Shown: positions 8,342 through 18,561, counted from the first letter of the stretch. The stretch: DNA of 64,000 bases from Planctomycetaceae bacterium (GCA_947490615.1 CANLHK010000001.1:1-64000), one strand, 5' to 3'. Notes: generated by a model not told the origin, from the letters alone. Numbers and translations are program-made.

Positions 8342-9862
8342 ATGCGCAACGACTCACCCTTTCATCGCATCGCAAGGCAGTTCGCCGCGCAGCAACCGCG
8401 TTCGCGCCGCGACTTTCTCTGGCATGCGGGCGGCGGGCTTGGTGGCGTGGCACTCGCGTCGATGCTCTCGCGTGATGCGCTTGGGTTTTTCGATGGCCCT
8501 GAGAGCATTGGAGCACCGCCGCCACTCGCACACGCACCGAAAGCCAAGCGGGTCATCCAACTCTTCATGTCGGGCGCGGCGAGTCATCTCGATCTCTTTG
8601 ACTTCAAGCCTGACCTCATCAAGTACGACGGCAAGCCGAGTGACTTTGGCGAGAGCGTCGAGACTTTCCAGGACGGACTCGGTCCGTGGTTGCGCCCGGT
8701 GTGGGAGTTCGAACCCTACGGCCAATGCGGCAAGATGCTCGGCGAGACCGTGGCTGAACTTGGCGCGCATGTCGATGACATCGCCTTCATTCACAATGTC
8801 ACGAGTCGATCGGGTGTGCATTCGACGGCCACGATGCTGCAGTCGACGGGATTCCAACTGCCTGGATTTCCTGGAGCGGGTTGCTGGGTGAGCTACGGGC
8901 TCGGCTCGATGAACGAGAACTTGCCGACCTTCGTGGTGCTGCCTGATCACCGCGGTATGCCGAGTAACGGCGTGAAGAACTGGGACAGCGCGTTCTTGCG
9001 CAACGAGCACAGCGGCACCGTGATCTATCCAGGCACGCCGCATCCCATCGCCGACCTGAACCCGCACGAGGTCGGACGCTTCATCAACGACGCGAGTGAG
9101 CGTGACGCGCAGGAACTTCTCGCGGAACTCAACCGCGCGCATGAAGCCACGCGGCAGCAGGACGAACGGCTCGACGCCCGCATCAAGAGTTACGAGCTCG
9201 CTGCGCGCATGCAGCTGGCGGCACCTGAGGCACTGAACCTCAAAACTGAGCCCGAGCATGTCCTGAGGCTCTACGGACTCGACCACCATCCGCAGACTTG
9301 GGAGAAGGAGATCAACGAGGCCGAGGAGTCGTATGTCTTCGCCCAGAAATGCCTGTGCGCGCGGCGACTGCTTGAGCGAGGCGTGCGCTTCGTGCAGGTG
9401 TGGAGCGGCAACGACAACTCGCATCCACGACGCAATTGGGATTCACACGAAGATGTTCGCCGCGACCACGGCCCACTCTCTCGCGGCATGGCGCGCGGAG
9501 CTGCGGCGTTGATTGCTGATCTCAAGCAGCGCGGCATGCTCGAGGACACCCTGGTGATCTGGACCACTGAATTCGGCCGCATGCCCAGTTCGCAGGCTGG
9601 ACGCGGGCGCGACCACAATCCGTTTGTCTTTACCAACTGGATGTGCGGTGGCGGCATCAAAGGTGGCGTGAGCCACGGAGCGAGCGACCAGTGGGGGTAC
9701 AAGCCTCTTGATCGCAAGAATCCCACGACGGTCTACGACATCCACGCGACGATGCTGCACCAACTTGGCATCGATCACACCAAGTTGACTTGGCGGCACA
9801 ACGGCGCCGATCGAAGGCTCACCGATGTGCACGGACATGTGATTGCGCCGATCCTCGCGTGA
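8342..9862 (+). CDS. DUF1501 family protein, Tat-exported
   Basis: A 506-residue protein with a twin-arginine leader (RRDFLWHAGGGLGGVALASM) and the DUF1501 pattern: RVIQLFMSGAASHLDLFDFK near the start, NDNSHPRRNWDSH and VIWTTEFGRMP in the second half. These fit the sulfatase-like alkaline phosphatase fold. It follows the PSCyt1/DUF1553 gene after 6 bases; these pairs are abundant in planctomycetes and their substrate is unknown. Tat export suggests cofactor loading or folding in the cytoplasm. Confidence 0.95.
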   Translation: MRNDSPFHRIARQFAAQQPRSRRDFLWHAGGGLGGVALASMLSRDALGFFDGPESIGAPPPLAHAPKAKRVIQLFMSGAASHLDLFDFKPDLIKYDGKPSDFGESVETFQDGLGPWLRPVWEFEPYGQCGKMLGETVAELGAHVDDIAFIHNVTSRSGVHSTATMLQSTGFQLPGFPGAGCWVSYGLGSMNENLPTFVVLPDHRGMPSNGVKNWDSAFLRNEHSGTVIYPGTPHPIADLNPHEVGRFINDASERDAQELLAELNRAHEATRQQDERLDARIKSYELAARMQLAAPEALNLKTEPEHVLRLYGLDHHPQTWEKEINEAEESYVFAQKCLCARRLLERGVRFVQVWSGNDNSHPRRNWDSHEDVRRDHGPLSRGMARGAAALIADLKQRGMLEDTLVIWTTEFGRMPSSQAGRGRDHNPFVFTNWMCGGGIKGGVSHGASDQWGYKPLDRKNPTTVYDIHATMLHQLGIDHTKLTWRHNGADRRLTDVHGHVIAPILA

Positions 9863-9887
9863 GAGGCGAAGACATGAGATGCGCGCG

Positions 9888-11369
9888 TCACTCGCCGCGG
9901 ACACTCGCCGTGTAGTTCGGCGCTTCCTTGGTGATGGTGATGTCGTGCGGATGGTTCTCGATGACCGTCGCGCCTGAGACGCGAACAAAGCGCGTGCGAC
10001 TGCGGAACTCTGCGAGCGTCGCGCAACCGCAATAGCCCATCGAGCTGCGCACACCGCCCACGAGTTGGTAGACATACTCCGCCAACGCACCGCGGTACGG
10101 AACCATGCCCTCAACACCTTCGGGCACGAACTTCCGCACATCTTTGATGCTCGCTTGCCCGTATCGATCGCCCGAGCCCGCGCTCATCGCGCCTTCGCTG
10201 CCCATGCCGCGATAGCTCTTGAATCGACGACCGCGGTGGAGCACGACTTCGCCAGGGCTCTCATCGAGTCCCGCGAACATCGAGCCCAGCATGACGCAGG
10301 ACGCGCCCGCCGCGATGGCCTTGGCGATGTCACCGGACTGGCGGATGCCGCCGTCGGCGATGACGGGAACGCCGCGATCCTCGCAGGCGCGGACTGCTTC
10401 GAGAATCGCCGTGATTTGCGGCATTCCCACTCCAGTCACCACGCGGGTGGTGCAGATCGAACCAGGACCGATACCGACCTTTACCGCATCAGCGCCCGCG
10501 TCGATGAGTGCCTTGGCGCCGTCGGCGGTACCGACATTGCCCGCGATGACTTCGATGTTGAAGCGCTTCTTGACCCCTTGCACGGTGTCGATCACATTCT
10601 TTGAGTGACCGTGGGCAGTGTCGACGACGAGCACATCGACTTCAGCTGCGATCAGCTTCTCCGCGCGCTCAAACTGCCGCACACCGATCGCTGCGCCAAC
10701 GCGCAATCTTCCGCGTGCATCACGACACGCGTGAGCGTGGGTGCGGACATTCTCAAGGTCGCGCATGGTGATGAGACCCTTGAGTCGTCGCTGCGCGTCG
10801 ACGAGCAGCAGCTTCTCGACGCGCGCTTGACTCATGAGTTGCTCGGCGCTTTCGGGCTTCGTGTCCGGAGCAGCGGTGATGAGTTTGTCCTTCGTCATGA
10901 CCTCACCGACCTTCGCGTCGGTGCGCCCCACGAGGAACTTCATGTCGCGTCGCGTGAGGATTCCCACGACAGCGCCGCGGCTGGTGCCGTCGGCAGTCAC
11001 GGGAAATCCAGAGACTCCGTGCTCAGCCATCAACTGCGCGGCGCGTCCCACGGTGTCTTCGGGAGACAGCGTGATCGGATCAACAACCACGCCGTGCTCA
11101 CTGCGCTTGACCTTGGCAACTTCGCGCGCCTGCACATCGGGGGGCAGATTCTTGTGGATGATGCCGATGCCGCCTTCTTGCGCAAGAGCGATGGCCAGTG
11201 CACCTTCGGTCACCGTGTCCATCGGGGCACTCACGAGCGGAATTCGCAGGGAGATCGCGCGCGTCAGCCGCGTCGTGGTGTCCACGAGATCAGGCGTGAG
11301 TTCGCTGTATGCCGGAATGAGAAGGACATCATCAAAGGTGATGCCCTCAAGGACAATCTTGGCTTCCAT
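9888..11369 (-). CDS. guaB: Inosine-5'-monophosphate dehydrogenase
   Basis: A 493-residue cytosolic enzyme that oxidises IMP to XMP with NAD+, the committed step to guanine nucleotides. Visible are the N-terminal [15 protein letters not shown], two CBS domains (about 95-210), the catalytic loop [18 protein letters not shown] with its Cys, the phosphate-binding [11 protein letters not shown] and the flap [10 protein letters not shown]. The start at MEAKIVLEG matches the family's N-terminus; the frame stays open upstream, but that part lacks family similarity. It is convergent with the DUF1501 gene and divergent from the PilT-like gene across about 270 bases. Confidence 0.97.
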   Translation of the reverse strand: MEAKIVLEGITFDDVLLIPAYSELTPDLVDTTTRLTRAISLRIPLVSAPMDTVTEGALAIALAQEGGIGIIHKNLPPDVQAREVAKVKRSEHGVVVDPITLSPEDTVGRAAQLMAEHGVSGFPVTADGTSRGAVVGILTRRDMKFLVGRTDAKVGEVMTKDKLITAAPDTKPESAEQLMSQARVEKLLLVDAQRRLKGLITMRDLENVRTHAHACRDARGRLRVGAAIGVRQFERAEKLIAAEVDVLVVDTAHGHSKNVIDTVQGVKKRFNIEVIAGNVGTADGAKALIDAGADAVKVGIGPGSICTTRVVTGVGMPQITAILEAVRACEDRGVPVIADGGIRQSGDIAKAIAAGASCVMLGSMFAGLDESPGEVVLHRGRRFKSYRGMGSEGAMSAGSGDRYGQASIKDVRKFVPEGVEGMVPYRGALAEYVYQLVGGVRSSMGYCGCATLAEFRSRTRFVRVSGATVIENHPHDITITKEAPNYTASVRGE

Positions 11370-11638
11370 TGGGGGATCATGCAGGAGGCTCTCGCGCGCG
11401 TCAAATGCCGCCCGAGAACCGCCCATTGCCCTCGCGAGCAACACGGTCAATGGTCGCTGTCGCAATTTCCGTTGCGACGGCGTTTGCGGTACTGTGCGGG
11501 ACTTCCCCGCGAAGTCGCGGCGTTGCTGCATGCGACGAGTTGTCGTGTGCGTACAGCAGCGAGATGAAGGCCCCGCTTGATCCACGCGCCGCACTCTGAG
11601 TGACGCGTGGCCCACGCCCAGACCGTCGAGGCATTTGC

Positions 11639-12802
11639 ATGTCAGCCGCCCGTAACGAACTGCTCGTCCCCCTCTCGATTGGCCACCGCGGCACGACCGC
11701 CGGCGAAGGCATGCGCGCGTGGATTTCCTGGTTGGAGGCGATCATCCGCGTCGAGGGATCGGATCTCATCGTCAAGAGCGGACTGCGTCCCCGCGTGCGT
11801 CACCGCGGCGTGTTGAAGGACCTCGAGACTGCGGTCTGCACACCCGACATCATGATGCAGGTGGCGAAAGACATTCTCGATCCCAACCAGATCGGTTACT
11901 TCGAGCGACACGGCTCGATCGACTTCGCGTTTGACTACCGCCGCGCCAGCGACCTCGATGGCTCCTCAGCGCGACGCTTCCGCGTGAACCTCTTCATGGC
12001 GCGTGGCAATCCGTCGCTGGCTGCGCGTCTGATCACGAGCAACATCAAGAAGTTCGAAGAGCTCTACCTGCCGCCGATTCTCGGTGATGTTTCGATGGCC
12101 GCGCAGGGGCTCATCCTCTTCTCAGGTGTCACCGGATCGGGCAAGTCGACTTCGATCGCCTCGATGATCGACTACGTGAACCAACGCAAGAAGGTCCACA
12201 TCATCACCATCGAAGATCCGATCGAGTACATCTTCAACGACGCGAAGGCGACGATCAACCAGCGCGAGATCGGCATCGACGCGACGAACTTCAACGACGC
12301 GCTTCGTGCACTCGTGCGTGAGAATCCCGATGTCGTGCTCGTCGGCGAAATGCGCGACTACGAAACCTTCGAAGCCGCCATCCGCGCCGCCGAAACCGGC
12401 CACTTGGTGTTTGGAACCATCCACGCCAGTTCGGCATGGCAGACCTTCGGCCGTATCTACGACCTCTTCCCAGAGGGCGAGCGCGATCAGATCCGCAAGC
12501 TGCTCGGCTACAACCTGCGCGCGATCATCTACCAGAAGCTGCTCCCGACTCTTCACGCGCACATCGCGCGTATTCCTGCGCTCGAGATTCTGCTCAACAC
12601 GCCCGCCGTGCAGAAGTACATCCTCGACGGCCGCGAAGGTGAGATCCTCGAACTCATCAAGCAAGGTCACGACGAAGGCATGCTCGACTTCACCAGCGCG
12701 CTCGTGAAGCTCGTCGAAGACAACATGATCCATCAACGCATCGCTCTCGAAGCGACGCCGAAGCCCGAAGAACTCAAGATGCGCCTCAAGGGCATCGGGT
12801 AA
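11639..12802 (+). CDS. PilT-like secretion/retraction ATPase
   Basis: A 387-residue type II/IV secretion ATPase of the PilT kind. It has Walker A GVTGSGKS (about 163-170), an Asp box (ITIEDPIEYIF), Walker B with catalytic Glu (VVLVGEMRDYETFEAA) and a His box (GHLVFGTIHASSA), so it should be an active hexameric motor. The ATG at 11639 is preceded by GAGG at 8 bases; a GTG further upstream is less likely. No pilin, platform or secretin gene is in the window. It is followed after 70 bases by a degenerate GspE-like protein, which suggests a motor pair. Whether it serves pili or another machine is open. Confidence 0.93.
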   Translation: MSAARNELLVPLSIGHRGTTAGEGMRAWISWLEAIIRVEGSDLIVKSGLRPRVRHRGVLKDLETAVCTPDIMMQVAKDILDPNQIGYFERHGSIDFAFDYRRASDLDGSSARRFRVNLFMARGNPSLAARLITSNIKKFEELYLPPILGDVSMAAQGLILFSGVTGSGKSTSIASMIDYVNQRKKVHIITIEDPIEYIFNDAKATINQREIGIDATNFNDALRALVRENPDVVLVGEMRDYETFEAAIRAAETGHLVFGTIHASSAWQTFGRIYDLFPEGERDQIRKLLGYNLRAIIYQKLLPTLHAHIARIPALEILLNTPAVQKYILDGREGEILELIKQGHDEGMLDFTSALVKLVEDNMIHQRIALEATPKPEELKMRLKGIG

Positions 12803-12872
12803 ACGACGCGCGCAGGACACCGCCAGCGAACTCCTCTGCACGATCAGGGAACGCCCCGATCGGAGACCACCC

Positions 12873-14588
12873 ATGATGTACGACTCCTCCATGCAAGACC
12901 TTCCCGTCCTGCCGATCCTCGCCCAGGCGCCGATCTTGATGAGCATCGCCAAGCCGATTCTCTTCCTTGCTCTGCTGGTGCCCTTCATGCGCTACACCGC
13001 ACGATTCGAGCCCGACGCTCGCCGTTTCACGCTGCCCGTGGCGAAGATCAACACGATCTTCATCTCGGTGGCCATCGTGTCGCTCGCCGCGGTTGTGCTC
13101 ATCCCGATCTTCTGGATCGGCTTCCCTGTCGCGGCCATGCTGATGGTGGGCACCATGTACGGCTACTGGAAGTTCCGCGACGAGCGCGTGCCTGAGGCGG
13201 AGCGCTTCGAACTCGGCGGCGACAAGTTCGCACGCAAGATGGAAGCGCGGCGCAAGGCTTCGTCGGAGAGCGCCGCCACGGTGCTCTTCACCAATGCCAA
13301 GGGCGCACGCCAGCCCGTGCCGCAGAAGGACGATCCAACGCTCGGCGTCTATGTCGCGCTTGAGCAGCTGCTCGTCGGACCGATCGAGTCGCGCGCGACG
13401 CGCGTGGACCTCGTGAGTTCCGCACAGGGCGTGGGAGTTTCGATGCTCGTCGACGGCATCCGCACCAAGCGGGACGCCCTGCCTCCGGACACCGGCAACG
13501 CCTCGATCGACATGATCAAGAAGTTTGCAGGACTTGATCCTGCCGATCGCCGCCGCCGCCAGGTTGGCAGCTGCTTGATGGATGGACCTGCGGGGCGCAC
13601 GGAACTCACGGTCACCACGCATGGTTCGAGCAGCGGTCAAGTGGTGCGCGTCGACTTCGCCCGCGCTTCGCGGTTCGGTGGCGCGATTGAGACTCTCGGT
13701 CTCGCACCAGGACAACTCGAGGCGCTGCGCGTCTTCGAGAAGGTGGAGAAGCGCAAGGGCGTCATCCTCGTGTCTGCGCCTCCAGGACAAGGGCTCACGA
13801 ACCTCGGTTACACGCTCATTCAGCGACACGACGCCTACACCAGCAATGTGAAGACCCTTGAGCGCGAGCCGCAGTTCCGCGTCGAAGGCGTCGATCACAA
13901 GATGTTCGAGCCTGAGCCAGGCGTCGAAGAGTTCGGCGCGATGCTCACCAAGATCATCCGTCGCGATCCCGATGTCGTCCTCTGCGGCGACATCAGCGAA
14001 GCGGGCAGCGCCAAGGCGGCGACGCTCCTTGGTCTTGAGTCACCATTGGTCTATGTCTTGATTCCAGCCGAGAGCATGGCCGCGACCATCGCCATCTGGA
14101 TGCAAGCCGTGGGTGACCCCAAGCTCGCAACCCGTGGACTCGTGGGCGTGGTCCACCAGCGCCTGATTCGCAAGCTCTGCCCGAATTGCAAGAGCGGCTT
14201 CACTCCTGCTCCCGAGCAAGCCAAGAAGCTCGGCATCGCCGCTGGCAAGGAAGTCCAACTCTTCCGTCCCAGCGGCAAGGTGCAGGTCAAGAACCGCATC
14301 GAAGATTGCCCAGTCTGCCAAGGGACTTCCTACTTCGGTCAGTCGGGCATCTATGAAGTGATGTCCCTCGATGATGAAGCGCGACGCCTCCTCATGGAGA
14401 ACGACTTCCGCACCGCCTACGCCCGCGCCGTGCGCGAGCAGAAGATGCTGCAGTTGCAAGAGTCGGCACTGCTCAAGGTTCGCTCAGGTGAGACGAGCCT
14501 CGATGAGGTGCAACGAGTCTTCGCACCCAAGCAATCGTCGAGCGCCAAGCCCGCCGTCGCCACTGCCAGCACCCCAACGAAGAAGTAA
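12873..14588 (+). CDS. Membrane-anchored GspE/PilB-like pseudo-ATPase
   Basis: A 571-residue GspE-like protein with two or three N-terminal membrane segments (about 25-45 and 55-95), unlike ordinary cytosolic GspE. The ATPase core is recognisable (LAPGQLEAL ... KGVILVSA), but Walker A reads APPGQGLTN at residues 302-310, with Leu308 where the invariant Lys belongs. The Walker B region reads VLCGDISE instead of VGEIRD, and the His box (HLVLSTLHT) is replaced by PLVYVLIPAES. The tetracysteine zinc site is kept (CPNC ... CPVC), as is the C-terminal IYEVMSLDD. GGAG lies 7 bases before the ATG. It probably does not hydrolyse ATP and may act as a scaffold for the neighbouring PilT-like motor. Confidence 0.9.
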   Translation: MMYDSSMQDLPVLPILAQAPILMSIAKPILFLALLVPFMRYTARFEPDARRFTLPVAKINTIFISVAIVSLAAVVLIPIFWIGFPVAAMLMVGTMYGYWKFRDERVPEAERFELGGDKFARKMEARRKASSESAATVLFTNAKGARQPVPQKDDPTLGVYVALEQLLVGPIESRATRVDLVSSAQGVGVSMLVDGIRTKRDALPPDTGNASIDMIKKFAGLDPADRRRRQVGSCLMDGPAGRTELTVTTHGSSSGQVVRVDFARASRFGGAIETLGLAPGQLEALRVFEKVEKRKGVILVSAPPGQGLTNLGYTLIQRHDAYTSNVKTLEREPQFRVEGVDHKMFEPEPGVEEFGAMLTKIIRRDPDVVLCGDISEAGSAKAATLLGLESPLVYVLIPAESMAATIAIWMQAVGDPKLATRGLVGVVHQRLIRKLCPNCKSGFTPAPEQAKKLGIAAGKEVQLFRPSGKVQVKNRIEDCPVCQGTSYFGQSGIYEVMSLDDEARRLLMENDFRTAYARAVREQKMLQLQESALLKVRSGETSLDEVQRVFAPKQSSSAKPAVATASTPTKK

Positions 14589-14686
14589 CTGCGCCCGCTC
14601 ACGCGAAGGTCGCTCTCAGAAATCTCACACGCCAGCCCTCACCGAGAAAGCTCGCTGAACGGCTCGTCAGGTTTGGAAACAGCACG

Positions 14687-16363
14687 ATGGACGCAATCCT
14701 CAACATCCTCGTTCTCGGGTTCGCCTGCCTCATCGCCTACTGGTGGGCGACGCAGGGGCTCTTCGGCGCCGTCTTGCATCTCTCCTGCGTTGTCGCAGCA
14801 GGCGCGCTCGCCTTCGCCACGTGGGAACCCGCGGCGGACCTCATCGCCAGCATGCCTGCACTGGTCCCGTACGCGCGCGGCAGCGGACTTCTCCTGCCGT
14901 TTGCGATCTACCTCTTTGCATCGCGATACGCAGCCGACAAGCTTGCGCCCGACAATCTGAACTTCCCCCACTGGGCAAATCTCAGCATCGGTGGTGCGTT
15001 TGGTGCAGCCGCTGGTGTGCTCACGATCGGTATCGCCTTGATCGGAATCGGTCACCTGCACAGCTCGCGTGACCTCATGGGCGTACTCGGCGCCACGCGC
15101 AGCACCACGAGCCGCGGCCAGCCCGATGTGCGCCCTGCCGCACTGTGGGTTCCGCTTCATGTCCACACCGCTGGGTTCTTTTCGGGGCTCTCGACGGGAT
15201 CGTTCAAGCCGACGCTCGGCGATGCCACCCTGGCCAGCCACCATCCGAATCTTGGTGAGCAAGCGCTCGGCCTGCACCGCGACACCTACAGCCGCACAGG
15301 TTGGCTGGCGCGGACCACTGCCAATCCTGGCTCGATCTCTATCACCAAGGCGATCGTGACCACCGAGGTCGCACTGCCCGACGGACAAACGATGGGCGCC
15401 TATCTCGTCGACCTGCACTTTGAAGGCGGCGCCTCGACCGAAGGCCAGGGCTTTGCGATCTCCGCATCGCAATTGCGTCTCGTTGGAAATGCCGTCGCCA
15501 AGGCAGGCGCTGGATCAGGAATCGGCTACCCCCTCGCGTGGGCGCAACCAAACTCAGGTGGCGGCCGCACGATGTTCATGTTCGACGACATCGGCCACTT
15601 CATGTCAGCGCCACCCGGCGTGCAAACGCTCGATGTGACCTTGGTCTTCCCGTCGGCGCCCTTCCCCGCCACTGCACCGCCACGCTTCCTCACCGCGATG
15701 GGCTTGCACCTCCCGTTCCCGACCATCGCCCAGCAATCGACCGCCGCTGACGCGATCTCGATGCTGCTCGGTGGAACCGGTGGCGGCGTCACTATCCCCG
15801 CGGGGACGATGGCGATGAATCCCGAAGACCTGACGGTCAACGACTCGATCGCTCCAGCCAACGCCGACCTCAACAACATCGGCGCGATGGATGTCAAGGA
15901 CACCAACTACCTCTTCCAAGGTCTTGGCGAGTACGAGCAAGGCGGATTCCGCGGCAACAAGGGCATCGTCGTGAAAGGTATCTGGGCTCCGCCCAACACC
16001 CGCGTCGTGCGGCTCAACATCAGCCGTGGCTCCGCGAGCTCGATCGATCTGTGGAACGACCGCAGCAAGATTCGTGAGGAAGTCGGCGACGAGGCGCAGC
16101 TCGCGCTTGTCGATGACCTCGGGCGTCTCTACTTCCCCATCGGATACATCCACGCGACGGCGACAGGCGACCGCCGCGTCACCATCCGTCTGCAGCGCGA
16201 TGGCCAGTACTACCAGATCGGGACATTCCCCAACCTCTCGAGTTCGGGCTCGGACAAGCTCTACGCGTTGTTCACGCCCGCAGTCGGACGCAAGATCGTT
16301 GCCGTGCGACTCGGCGCCTCGTGGGTCGCGACGACTGAACTCGTCGTGCCGCCACCGAGCTGA
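14687..16363 (+). CDS. CvpA-like membrane protein with long soluble C-terminus
   Basis: A 558-residue protein. The first about 130 residues carry four hydrophobic segments arranged like CvpA (colicin V production) proteins, including GAFGAAAGVLTIGIALIGIG. The remaining about 420 residues are soluble, probably extracytoplasmic, with beta-rich text (KGIWAPPNTRVVRLNISRGS) and no domain I recognise. It follows the pseudo-GspE gene after 98 bases on the same strand, so the three genes from 11639 may form one unit. The CvpA assignment is from topology and composition only. Confidence 0.75.
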   Translation: MDAILNILVLGFACLIAYWWATQGLFGAVLHLSCVVAAGALAFATWEPAADLIASMPALVPYARGSGLLLPFAIYLFASRYAADKLAPDNLNFPHWANLSIGGAFGAAAGVLTIGIALIGIGHLHSSRDLMGVLGATRSTTSRGQPDVRPAALWVPLHVHTAGFFSGLSTGSFKPTLGDATLASHHPNLGEQALGLHRDTYSRTGWLARTTANPGSISITKAIVTTEVALPDGQTMGAYLVDLHFEGGASTEGQGFAISASQLRLVGNAVAKAGAGSGIGYPLAWAQPNSGGGRTMFMFDDIGHFMSAPPGVQTLDVTLVFPSAPFPATAPPRFLTAMGLHLPFPTIAQQSTAADAISMLLGGTGGGVTIPAGTMAMNPEDLTVNDSIAPANADLNNIGAMDVKDTNYLFQGLGEYEQGGFRGNKGIVVKGIWAPPNTRVVRLNISRGSASSIDLWNDRSKIREEVGDEAQLALVDDLGRLYFPIGYIHATATGDRRVTIRLQRDGQYYQIGTFPNLSSSGSDKLYALFTPAVGRKIVAVRLGASWVATTELVVPPPS

Positions 16364-16387
16364 AGCACGAAACAACCCACACGACTT

Positions 16388-16416
16388 CACGCGCCTCGAC
16401 TTGTTCGAGGCGCGTG
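16388..16416. terminator. Hairpin terminator after the CvpA-like gene
   Basis: A perfect 12-bp stem (16388-16399 with 16405-16416) with a 5-nt loop lies 24 bases after the stop at 16363. The following T-run is weak (tcattcatc). Confidence 0.65.
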
Positions 16417-16546
16417 TCATTCATCGATGCGTGGAAGGGCAAGCGCGCCGTTCCCGACCGATCCAACGCGATGGAGAGAAGTGCGGGAAAAGTGCGTGCT
16501 CGTCGTTTTTGGCGTTCAGCGATGCGAGGATCGCACAGACCACTCC

Positions 16547-17278
16547 ATGCACGACCTCGACCCACTCCAACACTCAGGCGACCCGCATCCCGCCCGTGGC
16601 TCCCTCGAATCGAGCCCTGAAACCCGCTGGTTTCACTGGTGGCGACGGCTACCTCTTGCGCGCCATCTTGAGCACGATGGCGTTGGCGCGCTGCTGCCGT
16701 GGCTGCGCAGGATGGTGGCGCGGCCGCTCCTTGCGGCTTTGACGAGGAACTCGTTCGCGCCGACCTTCACGGCGCGACGAGATCCAGGCGAGCGCGCTGC
16801 CGAGCGTTTCTTTCGCGCGCTGGGCTACACCGTCCTCGCGCGAAACTGGCGCAGCCCGCGCGACCGCAAGGACGAGGCCGATCTCATCGTTCGCACGCCT
16901 GACGGCAGCGAAGTCGTCATCGTCGAAGTGAAACGCGCTGCTGGTCCATGGGATCCACTCCAACGCGTCGATGCCCGCAAACGGGAAGTGCTCTGGCGGA
17001 TCCTCACCGATGTCGAGGGACTCCGAGGCGCTGACCAGCCGCGCGAGCGTGTGGAATGGGAACGCAGCGAAAGTGAGCGCGAGCATCTCCCCCGCGCACG
17101 CAGCGCGCTGCCTGACGCAAGGCGTCTCTCACAACCACTGCAAACGGCGCTGCGGCGCGCGCAACGGGTGCGTGTCGATCTCGTCGCTGTGCGCGGCGAG
17201 GGTCGTTCTGCCAGCGTGGTCGAGCACGCCCATGGGATCTTCCTTCGCGAGTTTGAGCGAGGTCGTTACCGCCAGTAG
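16547..17278 (+). CDS. UPF0102 (YraN-like) nuclease-fold protein
   Basis: A 243-residue protein whose central part matches UPF0102: DPGERAAERFFRALGYTVLA, ARNWR, then DEADLIVRTPDG and VVIVEVKRA, the Asp and E-x-K of a restriction-endonuclease-like fold. It is about twice the usual YraN length (about 120), with extra residues at both ends; the C-terminal extension carries Arg-rich segments. The start is the first ATG giving a sensible N-terminus and no strong ribosome site is visible. Its last 13 bases overlap the end of the convergent PPIase gene. The biological role of UPF0102 is unsettled. Confidence 0.8.
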   Translation: MHDLDPLQHSGDPHPARGSLESSPETRWFHWWRRLPLARHLEHDGVGALLPWLRRMVARPLLAALTRNSFAPTFTARRDPGERAAERFFRALGYTVLARNWRSPRDRKDEADLIVRTPDGSEVVIVEVKRAAGPWDPLQRVDARKREVLWRILTDVEGLRGADQPRERVEWERSESEREHLPRARSALPDARRLSQPLQTALRRAQRVRVDLVAVRGEGRSASVVEHAHGIFLREFERGRYRQ

Positions 17279-18561
17279 CGGTCGAGCGCGAAGGCGATCA
17301 GGCGCTCTTCCATCAAGCCGATGTCATCGGTCACCCAGCGGCTGCGCAGGGTGCCGATGTAGCGCGCGCGCTCGATGGTCCTGCGGATTCCATAGAGCTG
17401 CTTGTAAATCGACAGCTGCAAATCGCGGTCGTAGACCGAGCGCGCTGTGGGTTGCTCAATGGCAAGGATGGTGAACCAACTCGTGAAGTCACGCTGCTGC
17501 AGCGGCTCGCTCACGGCGTTCACGCCGAGGTCCTTCAAGCGCGACTTCACGCCATCGCTCAAAGGGAGTCCATCGATTCCTTCTTGCGGAAGGTCGCTCG
17601 ATTGCCAGAGGCCGCCGTCCGTCAGTTCGAACTCCTGCGCGAGCTCCGAGAAGGTCTTCCCTTCCGCGACGAGTGTCTTCATGCGCTCGATCTTCGCGGC
17701 GTCCTGCAGCGTGTCGAATCGGATGCGACCAATCTTGACCTGTCTCGGCGGGTTGTAGACGGCGTGATCGCGTTCGTAGGCCTGCAGCACTTCACGCCAC
17801 GCGACGATGGCGCGCGGCTCGATCCGTTGGTTGAGCAACCGCATCGCCAAAGCGACATCGCGGCGCTGCTGCATGTACTCATCAAGCGATTGAGTGCGCT
17901 CGGCCTCAAGGCTTGCTTCGGCGGCCGCGCGACTTCCACCGCGTTGCGCGATGGTTTCTTCTTGGATGCCGCGCAGCCACGCGATGATGCCCTGTTGTTG
18001 CTCAGGTGAGAGCTGTGACTCTGCTTCGGCAACGATGAGTTCGCTGTCGACGGCTTCTTTGAACTTCGCCATCACCGTGCGGACGAACATGTCGCGGCCA
18101 CCGACGCGGTCGGGATTCGCAGCGTGGCTTCGCAACTCGTCGGCGATCGACTCGAGAAAGGCGTCCGCGAAGATGGGGCGACCGTTGATCTGTCCAACGA
18201 GCGCTTCGACTGGCCAGGTCGCGCCAACACCGACGGTGGTTTCGACGACGCGCGGAGACACCGCATCAAGCGCGGTGGTCCCATCGGCGAGGCGCTCGGA
18301 TACCGCGATGCGCCCGTCTGCCGTCGGCGCAGCGCGGCCGTTGCCAGCATCGACATCGACTTCGACCATCACATCGGGATTCGCCAACACTTCGGGAGAC
18401 ATCTCCACGACATCGACTTTGAGATCGGCGGGAGGATTGGCAAAGTCGGACAGCGCGAGTTGCCGCGCGTCGCCCGATCCGCGCCCCGAGCAACCCGCAA
18501 GCACTCCGCATGCGAGCAGTGTCGCAGCGGGATGAAGTGCCGTAGAGAAGCGTCGTGACAT
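17266..18561 (-). CDS. PpiC/SurA-like peptidyl-prolyl isomerase lipoprotein
   Basis: A 431-residue exported protein. The N-terminus has a lipobox (LLACGVLAGCSG), so it should be lipid-anchored. A SurA-like helical region follows (about 110-250), then a parvulin-like domain (VKIGRIRF ... EGKTFSELAQEFELTDGGLW) and a helical tail. The parvulin core is recognisable but short, so catalysis is uncertain; a chaperone role in envelope protein folding is the best reading. The start was set at MSRRFST, where the signal peptide begins; about 90 in-frame upstream codons do not look like protein. Confidence 0.82.
   Translation of the reverse strand: MSRRFSTALHPAATLLACGVLAGCSGRGSGDARQLALSDFANPPADLKVDVVEMSPEVLANPDVMVEVDVDAGNGRAAPTADGRIAVSERLADGTTALDAVSPRVVETTVGVGATWPVEALVGQINGRPIFADAFLESIADELRSHAANPDRVGGRDMFVRTVMAKFKEAVDSELIVAEAESQLSPEQQQGIIAWLRGIQEETIAQRGGSRAAAEASLEAERTQSLDEYMQQRRDVALAMRLLNQRIEPRAIVAWREVLQAYERDHAVYNPPRQVKIGRIRFDTLQDAAKIERMKTLVAEGKTFSELAQEFELTDGGLWQSSDLPQEGIDGLPLSDGVKSRLKDLGVNAVSEPLQQRDFTSWFTILAIEQPTARSVYDRDLQLSIYKQLYGIRRTIERARYIGTLRSRWVTDDIGLMEERLIAFALDRYWR

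Noticed and set aside
11370-11638. Riboswitch or purine-responsive leader between guaB and the PilT-like gene
   Set aside because: No conserved purine riboswitch core or T-box was recognised; only scattered short hairpins.
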